Assembly: GCA_021779335.1 (NCBI GenBank)
Contig: JAJYAW010000231.1
Span: forward strand, 1 to 5,349
DNA: 5,349 nucleotides
Reading direction: 5' to 3'
From: Myxococcales bacterium
Lineage (GTDB): Bacteria > Myxococcota > Myxococcia > Myxococcales > Anaeromyxobacteraceae
Below are positions 1 through 5,349 of the stretch, one piece after another (the first letter of the stretch is position 1; each line of letters begins with the position of its first letter). The notes below the pieces were generated by a model. It was not told the DNA's origin and did not search any database. It saw nothing but the letters and a program-made list of their open reading frames with translations. The position numbers were made by a program, and so were the translations under genes.

Positions 1-122
1 GCCGCCGCGGCGAAGGCCCGGCGCCCGCCGGAGGTGAGCCGGCGCGCCGCGTCGCCCCCGGGCGCGTGCTGCTCGGCCTTGGCGTGGCGCACCAGGAAGA
101 AGCGGTCGGCCCCGGTCGGCAT
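1..122 (-). CDS. sixA: Phosphohistidine phosphatase SixA-like, N-terminal part (cut by window edge)
   Basis: Translating the minus strand from the ATG at 122-120 gives 40 complete codons before the left edge. The product opens with a beta-strand (RFFL, residues 7-10) running into VRHAKAE (11-17), which is the RH motif of the histidine phosphatase superfamily, with R12 and the phospho-accepting H13. RRLTSGGRR (27-35) then matches the 'R-x-L-T-x-x-G' segment usual in SixA. SixA proteins are small (about 160 residues) cytoplasmic enzymes that remove phosphate from histidine in phosphorelay or PTS proteins; the target here cannot be told. The start lies 3 bases after the malQ stop (TGA GCC ATG) with no clear ribosome binding site of its own, so it is probably translated by reinitiation after malQ. 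The rest of the catalytic domain lies outside the window. The family call is good; the exact subfamily rests on 40 residues. Confidence 0.8.
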   Translation of the reverse strand, partial: MPTGADRFFLVRHAKAEQHAPGGDAARRLTSGGRRAFAAA

Positions 123-125
123 GGC

Positions 126-1697
126 TCAGGGGCGCGCCGCCACCCGGCCGTGGCGGGAGGCGAGCGCGCGGAGCCGGTCGCGCGAGGCGAGATCGGAGGA
201 GAGGCGCGAGATGGTGAGCGGCAGCCGGTAGGTCCAGTTCTGGTCGGTCACGGTGCCGGGCACGTTGACCCGCTCCCGGTCGCCGAAGCAGTCCTGGAAG
301 GGCAGGAGCACCAGCTCCGACCCCGCCCCGTAGAGCATCTCCAGGATGGCGTCGCGGGTGGCCTCGTCGAAGCGGGCGGTGGCGCGCGCCCGGATGGACG
401 CCAGGGCCGGCAGGGCCAGGAAGGCGGTCCGGTCCACCTCGGAGAGCGACTCGTACCAGTCGGCCACCGAGTCGGTGTCGTGGGTCCCGGTGGTGGCCAC
501 CGAGATGGCCGGCCAGCCGGCCGGATCGAGGAAGGGCTGGCCGGCGGCGTGGTAGTCCCGCTCCCAGCGCTGCACCCGGTAGCCGGGGATGGCCAGCCGA
601 TCCAGCGAGGCGCGGATGAAGGGCGGCACCACGCCGAGATCCTCGGCGATGACCCGGGCCCCCTGCGAGAGGATCCCCAGCACCCGCTCGCCGTTGGCGA
701 TCTGGGCCGGCTCGTCGGAGGGCGTGAAGGCCCCTGTAGGACCGTCGGTGAAGTAGTAGGTCCGGTAGAGCCCGACCACGTGGTCCACCCGGTAGAAGCC
801 GTAGAGGTCGGCCATGCGCCGGGCGCGGGCGTTGAGCCACTGGTGCCCGGCGGCCTCCATCTCGGCCCAGCGGTAGAGCGGCAGCCCCCAGTCCTGGCCG
901 GTGGCGCTGAAGGCGTCGGGCGGCACGCCCACCCGGGCGTCGAGCCGGAAGTCCTGGCGGCGCGCCCAGACGTCGTGCGAGTCGGGCGCCACCATGAAGG
1001 GGATGTCGCCGGCCAGCTCCACGCCGGCGGCGTTGGCGCCGCGGCGGGCCGCCTGCCACTGCCGGTCGGCCACCCACTGGAGCCAGGTGCGGAAGAGCAC
1101 GCGGTCGCTCATGCGGGCGCGGGCGTCGGCCAGCGCGCCCGGCTCGCGATCGCGCAGCGGGGCCGGCCAGCCCGTCCAGCTCTGCCCGCCCATGAGCTCG
1201 TCGTGGATGGCGACGAAGAGGGCGTAGTCGTCGAGCCAGGCCGACTGCTCGCGGGCGAAGCGCTCCAGCTCGCGGGCGCGCGGCGACTTGACGCGCCACT
1301 CCCGCCGGGCGAAGGAGGCGAAGGCCACCTCCAGGGCGCGCGCCTTCAGGCCGCGCACCGCGTCCCAGCGCACCCCGGGGGCGGCCCGCACCTCGTCGAG
1401 GAGCCGCCGATCGTCGGCGGAGAGGGCGTCGTGCCCGCCGGCCGCGGCGAAGTCCTCCAGCGCGTCGACCGAGAGGTAGACCGGGTCGACGGCGAAGGCG
1501 GAGAGGGCGCCGTAGGGGCTGTGCTGGCCGCGCGAGGCCTCGTTGACCGGCAGCATGAGGACCAGGCCGAACCCGGCGCCGGCCGACCAGCGGGCGAAGG
1601 GCACGAGGTCGGGGATCTCGCCGACGCCCCAGTCGGTGGAGGATCGCAGCGAGAAGAGCGGGAGGAGGACGCCGGCTTGACGGGGCATTCGGTGCAC
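126..1697 (-). CDS. malQ: 4-alpha-glucanotransferase (amylomaltase, GH77)
   Basis: The 523-residue product is the short, amylomaltase-length form of GH77 (about 500 residues), not the ~690-residue enterobacterial form. The enzyme is cytoplasmic and moves alpha-1,4-glucan segments between maltodextrins, releasing glucose, in maltose or glycogen breakdown. Family motifs appear in order: GVLLPLFSLRS (9-19), WGVGEIPDL (23-31), SPYGALSAFAVDPVYL (60-75), GDIPFMVAPDS (230-240), PPDAFSATGQDWGLPLY (259-275), YRVDH (302-306) with nucleophile D305, AEDLG (351-355) with acid/base E352, and TGTHDTD (403-409) with the third carboxylate D407. All catalytic residues are present and nothing looks broken. The start drawn is GTG at 1697, the first start after an in-frame TGA at 1730-1728. 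The ATG three codons in (1688) is a real alternative: the only Shine-Dalgarno-like AAGG sits 3 bases from the GTG and 12 from the ATG, so it does not decide. The gene is followed by sixA and is divergent from gluQRS. Confidence 0.95.
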   Translation of the reverse strand: MHRMPRQAGVLLPLFSLRSSTDWGVGEIPDLVPFARWSAGAGFGLVLMLPVNEASRGQHSPYGALSAFAVDPVYLSVDALEDFAAAGGHDALSADDRRLLDEVRAAPGVRWDAVRGLKARALEVAFASFARREWRVKSPRARELERFAREQSAWLDDYALFVAIHDELMGGQSWTGWPAPLRDREPGALADARARMSDRVLFRTWLQWVADRQWQAARRGANAAGVELAGDIPFMVAPDSHDVWARRQDFRLDARVGVPPDAFSATGQDWGLPLYRWAEMEAAGHQWLNARARRMADLYGFYRVDHVVGLYRTYYFTDGPTGAFTPSDEPAQIANGERVLGILSQGARVIAEDLGVVPPFIRASLDRLAIPGYRVQRWERDYHAAGQPFLDPAGWPAISVATTGTHDTDSVADWYESLSEVDRTAFLALPALASIRARATARFDEATRDAILEMLYGAGSELVLLPFQDCFGDRERVNVPGTVTDQNWTYRLPLTISRLSSDLASRDRLRALASRHGRVAARP

Positions 1698-1702
1698 GAG
1701 CC

Positions 1703-1731
1703 TTGAGTGGGACGCCCCCCCGGGATATCAG
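1703..1731 (+). promoter_or_regulatory. Candidate sigma70-type promoter for gluQRS
   Basis: TTGAGT (1703-1708, 4 of 6 to the -35 consensus) is followed after 17 bases by TATCAG (1726-1731, 4 of 6 to the -10 consensus). This is the only AT-leaning patch in the malQ-gluQRS gap and would give a leader of about 35 bases before the gluQRS ATG. Both boxes are weak and the spacing is the main argument. I found no comparable pair for malQ on the other strand. Confidence 0.3.
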
Positions 1732-1773
1732 TCGGGGCGCCCGCCCGCCACATCGAAGGCGGGGCGCGTCCAC

Positions 1774-2742
1774 ATGACCCACCGCGGCCGCTTCGCCCCC
1801 AGCCCCACCGGCCCACTGCACCTGGGCAACGCGCGCACGGCGCTGCTCTCCTGGCTCGCCGCGCAGGCGGCCGACGGCGACTGGCTCATGCGCGTGGAGG
1901 ACCTCGACGCCCCCCGGGTGCGGACCGGCATGGAGGGGCGCATCCTCGACGAGCTGCGCTGGCTGGGGCTGGACTGGGACGAGGGGCCGGATCTCGGCGG
2001 GGCGGTCGGCCCCTACCGGCAGTCGCAGCTGGGGGCGCGCTACGCGGCGGCGCTCCGGGCGCTCCGGGCCGCCCGCCTCGCCTACCCCTGCTTCTGCTCG
2101 CGCGCCGAGATCGCGGCGGCGGTCGCGGCGCCCCACGGCCCGTCGGACGAGGGCCCGCGCTACCCGGGCACCTGCCGCGGCCTCACCCCGGCCGAGGTGA
2201 CCCGCCGCAGCGGCGAGCGGCGCCCGGCCTGGCGGCTGGCCGTCGAGCCGGGCCCGGTGGCCTTCCAGGACGGCGTCCACGGAGCGTGCGCCTACGACGT
2301 GGCGGCCACCACCGGCGACTTCGTGGTGATGCGCGCCGACGGCCTGGCCGCCTACCAGCTCGCCGCGGCGGTGGACGACGCGGCCATGGGCGTGACCGAC
2401 GTCGTGCGGGGCGACGACCTGCTCCCCTCCACGGCGCGGCAGCTCCTCGTCTACCGGGCGCTCGGGCTCGCCGCGCCGCGCTTCGCCCACGTGCCGCTGG
2501 TGGTGGGGGAGGACGGCGAGCGGCTGGCCAAGCGCCACGGCGCGCTCGCGCTGGGCGAGCTGCGGGAGCGCGGCGCCGACCCGCGCGCGGTGGTGGGGCT
2601 GCTGGCGAGCCTCTCCGGCCTGGCCGAGCCGGGGGCGCGCTGCTGGCCCAGGGACCTGGTGGCCGGCTTCGACCTCTCCCGCCTGCCGCGCGCGCCGGCC
2701 CGGCTGGCGGCGGCCCAGGTGGCGGCGTTGCTGGAGGGCTGA
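1774..2742 (+). CDS. gluQRS: Glutamyl-Q tRNA(Asp) synthetase
   Basis: The 322-residue product is a truncated glutamyl-tRNA synthetase paralogue lacking the anticodon-binding domain. It activates glutamate and attaches it to the queuosine at position 34 of tRNA(Asp), giving glutamyl-queuosine, in the cytoplasm. The N-terminus RFAPSPTGPLHLGNARTALL (6-25) carries the class I HIGH-type signature as HLGN (16-19), followed by RVEDLD (40-45) and DELRWLGLDWDEGP (59-72). The zinc site typical of this family is intact: CFC (C106, C108) and Y-x3-C (Y130, C134), the same Cys-x-Cys ... Tyr-x3-Cys pattern as the E. coli enzyme. VDDAAMGVTDVVRGDDLL (200-217) is the conserved Rossmann-fold segment, and RLAKRHG (250-256) replaces KMSKS, as is normal here. 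The length is close to known GluQ-RS (about 300) and well short of GluRS (about 470). The ATG is supported by the conserved motif starting at residue 6; a GAAGG lies 14 bases upstream, a long spacing. The usual neighbour dksA is not visible. The distinction from GluRS is secure on length and zinc ligands. Confidence 0.95.
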   Translation: MTHRGRFAPSPTGPLHLGNARTALLSWLAAQAADGDWLMRVEDLDAPRVRTGMEGRILDELRWLGLDWDEGPDLGGAVGPYRQSQLGARYAAALRALRAARLAYPCFCSRAEIAAAVAAPHGPSDEGPRYPGTCRGLTPAEVTRRSGERRPAWRLAVEPGPVAFQDGVHGACAYDVAATTGDFVVMRADGLAAYQLAAAVDDAAMGVTDVVRGDDLLPSTARQLLVYRALGLAAPRFAHVPLVVGEDGERLAKRHGALALGELRERGADPRAVVGLLASLSGLAEPGARCWPRDLVAGFDLSRLPRAPARLAAAQVAALLEG

Positions 2743-2751
2743 GCCGTCGGC

Positions 2752-2776
2752 GCCGGGACCCGGCCGGGCCCCGGCC
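2752..2776. terminator. GC palindromes between convergent genes, possible bidirectional terminator
   Basis: The 38-base gap between the gluQRS stop and the glycosyltransferase stop contains overlapping GC inverted repeats. GGCCGG (2762-2767) pairs with CCGGCC (2771-2776) around a 3-base loop. Alternatively GCCGGG (2752-2757) pairs with CCCGGC (2770-2775). Position between two convergent stops fits a shared transcription end. There is no real T-run on either strand, and GC palindromes are easy to obtain by chance at this composition, so this may not be an intrinsic terminator. Confidence 0.3.
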
Positions 2777-2780
2777 TCAT

Positions 2781-4331
2781 TCACTGATAGTTCTTGCTGG
2801 ACCGGAAGAGCCCGGCCACCGGCCCCCGCGGCCCGCGCAGCACGAAGATCGGGATCTCGGACTCGTAGGCCATGCCGTCCGGCACGGCAGGCGTGCGCGC
2901 CACCAGCGTCACCTCCTCGAAGTCGCGGGCGTACGCCGCGGGCTCGCCGCCCAGCGCCACCACCACCTGCGGATCCCCGGGCACGCCCCACAGGAAGTAC
3001 TGGTTGTGGCCGCAGACGACCGGCGGCAGGCCGTGCCCCAGGAGCTGCAGCGCCGCGGCCCGCCCGTAGTTGGTGGTGTAGACGACGCTGCGCGCCCGGT
3101 CGGCCGGCGGGAGCGCCTCCACCACGGCCTGCACGGCGGCCACCCGCTCCGGCCAGCCGAGCTGGTCGGCCTGGTGCTGCGGCAGCGCCTGCGTGAAGCT
3201 CCGCTCGGTGCGGACGGGCGCCAGGCCCAGCCGCTCCATCCAGGCCACGGTGGCGGCCGGGGCGAGCAGCGGCAGGGCGACGGGAATGGCGGGCAGGACG
3301 AGCGCCGCGGTCACCGCCACCGCCGCGGCGCGCAGCGCGGGCCAGCGCGGCAAGCGGCGCTCGGCCAGCACCGCGCCGGCCGCGAAGAGGGGTGGGAAGG
3401 CGGGCCCCAGGTAGTAGGGCTTCCCCCCGGAGGCCGCGAAGGCCCCGAGCACCAGCAGCATGGCCAGCCCGAGCCAGCGGACCTCCGGGCCGTCGCGCCG
3501 GACCAGCAGCTGGACCGCGCCGGCGGCGGCGAGCAGGAGGCCGAGCGGCCCCTCCTCGAGCAGCACGCCGGAGAGGAGCGCGAGCGGCGTGATCTCGGCG
3601 TTCTTGTGGAGCCGGCCGTTGCGGAGGACCTCCAGGAAGGGGAGGCCGTGGTCCACCTGCCACCAGGCGGTGGGCAGGGCGAGCGCGACCGCCAGCGCCA
3701 CGCCGGCCCAGGCCCAGGGCGAGGCCAGGGCGCGGCGGGCCCGGGTGGCCGCCAGCCCCACCAGCAGGGCGACGGCGAGCAGCCCCGCCGAGTACTTGTC
3801 GAGGAGCGCCAGGCCGAGCAGCCCGCCGGCGGCCAGCCAGGCCGCGGCGGAGCCCTGCAGCGCCGCGAGCAGCGCCAGCACCACGAGCTCCCAGAGCAGC
3901 AGCTCGAGGACGTTCATGGTGAGCAGGTGCCCCTGGGCGAGCTGGAGCACCGAGCCGGAGGTGGCCGCGGCGGCCAGCGCCATGGCGAAGGGGCCGCCGC
4001 CCAGCCGGCGGGCCGTGAGGGCCGTGACCACCACCGAGGCGGCGCCCGCCAGGTAGGCCGGCAGGCGGAAGAGGGCCACCGACCGGCCGTCGCCGGACAG
4101 CCACCAGGCGGCGCGCGCCACCAGCGCGATGAGCGGAGGCTGGTCCACGTAGCCCCAGGCGAGCCGCCGGCCGCAGGCGACGAAGTAGAGCTCGTCGCGG
4201 AAGAAGCCGAGGCGATCGCCGCACGCCAGGTGGAGGGCGAGGACGCCGCCGGCGAGGGCCAGCGGGGCGAGGAGCGGCTGGAGGCGCCGGGCCAAGGCAG
4301 GATGATAGGGCGCCCGATGGGGCGGGGCCAC
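2781..4331 (-). CDS. Polytopic GT-C glycosyltransferase, GT39/PMT-ArnT-like
   Basis: The 516-residue product is an integral inner-membrane protein with roughly ten hydrophobic segments, from about residue 20 to about 358, followed by a more polar C-terminal domain (about 365-516) that probably lies outside the membrane. The first loop after TM1 has FFRDELYF (43-50), whose Asp-Glu pair matches the catalytic loop of lipid-phosphate-sugar transferases. YVDQPPLIALVAR (61-73) follows, a signature of the PMT_2 branch of the protein mannosyltransferase/ArnT superfamily. LLDKYSAGLL (176-185) and SGGKPYYLGP (301-310) also fit this branch. Such enzymes take a sugar from a polyprenyl phosphate carrier and transfer it to lipid, glycan or protein on the periplasmic side. 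Neither donor nor acceptor can be read from the sequence, so no gene symbol is given. The start is GTG at 4331, the first start codon after an in-frame TAA at 4370-4368; no clear ribosome binding site precedes it. It stands alone, convergent with gluQRS and divergent from the DUF1684 gene. Confidence 0.88.
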   Translation of the reverse strand: MAPPHRAPYHPALARRLQPLLAPLALAGGVLALHLACGDRLGFFRDELYFVACGRRLAWGYVDQPPLIALVARAAWWLSGDGRSVALFRLPAYLAGAASVVVTALTARRLGGGPFAMALAAAATSGSVLQLAQGHLLTMNVLELLLWELVVLALLAALQGSAAAWLAAGGLLGLALLDKYSAGLLAVALLVGLAATRARRALASPWAWAGVALAVALALPTAWWQVDHGLPFLEVLRNGRLHKNAEITPLALLSGVLLEEGPLGLLLAAAGAVQLLVRRDGPEVRWLGLAMLLVLGAFAASGGKPYYLGPAFPPLFAAGAVLAERRLPRWPALRAAAVAVTAALVLPAIPVALPLLAPAATVAWMERLGLAPVRTERSFTQALPQHQADQLGWPERVAAVQAVVEALPPADRARSVVYTTNYGRAAALQLLGHGLPPVVCGHNQYFLWGVPGDPQVVVALGGEPAAYARDFEEVTLVARTPAVPDGMAYESEIPIFVLRGPRGPVAGLFRSSKNYQ

Positions 4332-4366
4332 CTGGAGCCCGGCAGGTGCATCCGGGCCGGAGAACG

Positions 4367-4372
4367 GTTATA
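4367..4372 (-). promoter_or_regulatory. Candidate -10 element for the glycosyltransferase gene
   Basis: In the 49-base divergent gap, the minus strand reads TATAAC at 4372-4367, 5 of 6 to the bacterial -10 consensus, which would give a leader of about 30 bases before the GTG at 4331. No convincing -35 lies 16-18 bases upstream (that stretch falls inside the DUF1684 reading frame). The same AT patch read on the plus strand is TATAGG at 4369-4374, 4 of 6, directly before the DUF1684 start. It is the only AT-rich spot in the gap. Confidence 0.35.
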
Positions 4373-4380
4373 GGGGGCGC

Positions 4381-5226
4381 GTGAACCGACTCGCCGCCCT
4401 CCTCGTCCTCTCCGCCCTGGTCCTCCCCGGCCTCGCCGTGGCCGCGCCCGGGGACGACTTCGCCGCCGACTGGAGGGCCTGGCAGAAGCGCCGGCTCACC
4501 ACGCTCCGGAGGCCCTACGGCTGGCTCGCCCTGACCGGCCTGCACTGGCTCAAGCCGGGGGCCAACCGGATCCCGGGCCTGCCCGGCGTGTTCGAGGTGA
4601 AGGACGGCACGGTGACCCTGGTGGCCGCCCTGGAGGACGACTGGTCGGTGGGGGGCAGGCTGGTGACCCGCCGCGCCCTCGCGAGCGACGCCAGCGAGAC
4701 GCCGGACCGGCCCCTCAACGGCACCCGGGCGGCCATGGTCATCAGCCGCGGCGGCCAGGTGGCGCTGCGGGTGTGGGACTCCGAGAGCCCGGTGCGCAAG
4801 GGGTTCAAGGGGATCGACACCTTCCCCCCCGATCCGCGCTGGGCCATCACCGCGCGCTGGGAGGCCTACCCGCGCCCCCGGCCGGTGGAGGTGCCGAGCG
4901 TCATCGGCACGACCACCACCGAGCTCGCGCCGGGGCGCGCCTGGTTCAAGGTGGGCGGCAAGGAGTACTCGCTCGAGCCGACGCAGGACGGCGACTCGCT
5001 CTTCTTCGTCTTCAAGGACGCCACCGCGCCCAGGGAGACCTACGGGGCCGGCCGGTTCCTGGACGCGCCGGCGCCAAGGAACGGCACGGTGCTGCTCGAC
5101 TTCAACCGGGCCTACAACCCGCCCTGCGCCTTCACCGCCTTCGCCACCTGCCCGTTGCCGCTGCAGGAGAACGTGCTGCCCATCCGCATCGAGGCGGGCG
5201 AGAAGACCTGGGGCCGGGGCCACTAG
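4381..5226 (+). CDS. Exported DUF1684 family protein, function unknown
   Basis: The 281-residue product begins with a clear Sec signal peptide: MNR, then a hydrophobic stretch (about 4-18), then LAVAAP with a likely cleavage after A21 or A22. There is no lipobox Cys, so a soluble periplasmic or secreted protein is expected. The mature part carries the landmarks of DUF1684: an early W-x-x-W-x-x-x-R (31-38), GWLALTGLHWLKPG (47-60), a middle DSESPVRKGFKGID (133-146), FFVFKD and ETYGAGRFL (208-227), and the C-terminal signature LDFNRAYNPPCAFTAFATCP (239-258) followed by LPLQEN and EAGEK. C249 and C257 are the only cysteines of the protein, both within that signature, and could pair after export. 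No catalytic function is established for the family that I can name. The GTG start is chosen because the signal peptide begins there; AGGGGG (4372-4377) lies only 3 bases upstream, unusually close for a ribosome binding site. Confidence 0.9.
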   Translation: MNRLAALLVLSALVLPGLAVAAPGDDFAADWRAWQKRRLTTLRRPYGWLALTGLHWLKPGANRIPGLPGVFEVKDGTVTLVAALEDDWSVGGRLVTRRALASDASETPDRPLNGTRAAMVISRGGQVALRVWDSESPVRKGFKGIDTFPPDPRWAITARWEAYPRPRPVEVPSVIGTTTTELAPGRAWFKVGGKEYSLEPTQDGDSLFFVFKDATAPRETYGAGRFLDAPAPRNGTVLLDFNRAYNPPCAFTAFATCPLPLQENVLPIRIEAGEKTWGRGH

Positions 5227-5279
5227 AACGCATCTCGTAACCGGTCGAGGCTAAGCCCGCGACCTTCGATCAGAATCAG

Positions 5280-5309
5280 TCGGCCGTCGGTCGGAAGATC
5301 GACGGCCGA
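5280..5309 (+). terminator. Strong hairpin with GGAA tetraloop, possible rho-independent terminator
   Basis: TCGGCCGTCG (5280-5289) is perfectly complementary to CGACGGCCGA (5300-5309). Inside it, three further pairs (a G-U, U-A and C-G at 5290-5292 with 5297-5299) close on the loop GGAA (5293-5296), a GNRA tetraloop. The result is a 13-pair stem with a stable cap. It lies 53 bases after the DUF1684 stop and is followed by TCTCGTTTGT, a weak, interrupted U tract. Stem strength and position fit a transcription terminator; the poor U tract is the weakness. A structured RNA element upstream of the next gene is the other reading. Confidence 0.5.
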
Positions 5310-5334
5310 TCTCGTTTGTGATCTGAGACTGGGG

Positions 5335-5349
5335 ATGGACCTCACCGAC
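5335..5349 (+). CDS. Possible start of a next gene (MDLTD), cut by window edge
   Basis: An ATG at 5335 opens Met-Asp-Leu-Thr-Asp and is still open at the window end. A weak purine patch (GAG at 5325-5327, then GGGG abutting the ATG) precedes it. Five codons cannot establish a gene. The five residues do resemble the opening of many IS5-type transposases (MDLTD followed by x-Q-W), which together with the composition drop makes a mobile element edge a possibility only. Confidence 0.2.

Larger units (their letters stand above)
5227..5349. other. AT-richer tail of the window, composition break
   Basis: These 123 bases after the DUF1684 stop hold 50 A/T, about 59% G+C, against roughly three quarters in the coding regions before it. 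No complete reading frame lies here. It holds a strong hairpin and a possible start codon at its right end. The drop may be an ordinary intergenic region or the edge of an inserted element that continues outside the window. Confidence 0.6.

Noticed and set aside
1346..1816. Minus-strand frame of 156 codons overlapping the malQ start
   Set aside because: It overlaps malQ in another frame, and its product is Ser/Arg/Pro-rich with no family features. It would also cover the divergent intergenic region.
1774..2742. Full glutamyl-tRNA synthetase (gltX)
   Set aside because: The protein is only 322 residues, lacks the C-terminal anticodon-binding domain, and has the zinc ligand pattern and RLAKRHG variant of GluQ-RS.
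3460..4056. Plus-strand frame of 198 codons within the glycosyltransferase
   Set aside because: Its product is Ser/Ala/Arg-rich shadow sequence opposite a gene with clear membrane segments and a catalytic loop.
66..4373. Very long plus-strand open frames (66-1706 and 1707-4373, same frame, one stop between) coding for proteins of 546 and 888 residues
   Set aside because: They lie in exact register opposite malQ and the glycosyltransferase, both of which have full family motifs and catalytic residues. Their translations are low-complexity Gly/Arg/Ala/Pro-rich and contain no recognisable domain. Extreme GC at third codon positions removes stops from the complementary frame.
4773..5240. Plus-strand frame of 155 codons extending just past the DUF1684 stop
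   Set aside because: It overlaps the conserved C-terminal signature of DUF1684 in another frame and is Arg/Gly/His-rich with no motifs.
1..5349. CRISPR array, tRNA or rRNA gene, tandem repeats, toxin-antitoxin or defence cassette
   Set aside because: I saw no regularly spaced repeats, no tRNA-like cloverleaf and no rRNA sequence. All substantial coding space is taken by four recognised families and the sixA fragment, none of them a defence gene.

Overview
The window is very GC-rich (roughly three quarters G+C, with G or C at most third codon positions) and dense with genes. Composition and gene content fit a high-GC Myxococcota-like bacterium such as Anaeromyxobacter. That placement is inferred from composition and protein style, not shown by a marker gene. 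Most of the window reads as ordinary chromosomal housekeeping and accessory sequence. I do not see an undescribed defence or mobile system in it. The one place where the character of the DNA changes is the last ~120 bases.

Layout from left to right: (1) the first 40 codons of a SixA-type phosphohistidine phosphatase, minus strand, running off the left edge; (2) a complete short-form 4-alpha-glucanotransferase (malQ, GH77), minus strand, lying 5' of sixA with only 3 bases between stop and start, so the two are almost certainly one transcript; (3) a 76-base divergent intergenic region; (4) a complete glutamyl-Q tRNA(Asp) synthetase (gluQRS), plus strand; (5) a 38-base convergent spacer of GC palindromes; (6) a complete multi-pass GT-C/GT39-like membrane glycosyltransferase, minus strand; (7) a 49-base divergent spacer holding one AT-rich patch that resembles a -10 element on both strands; (8) a complete exported DUF1684 protein, plus strand; (9) a 123-base tail at about 59% G+C with a strong GNRA-capped hairpin and, at the very edge, a possible start codon reading Met-Asp-Leu-Thr-Asp.

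The genes do not form one pathway. malQ is alpha-glucan/maltodextrin metabolism, sixA is phospho-histidine signalling, gluQRS is tRNA anticodon modification, the glycosyltransferase uses lipid-linked sugars at the membrane, and the DUF1684 protein is an exported protein of unknown role. Orientation changes at almost every gene, so only malQ-sixA looks like an operon. Long open frames opposite malQ and the glycosyltransferase are shadows produced by the extreme codon bias.
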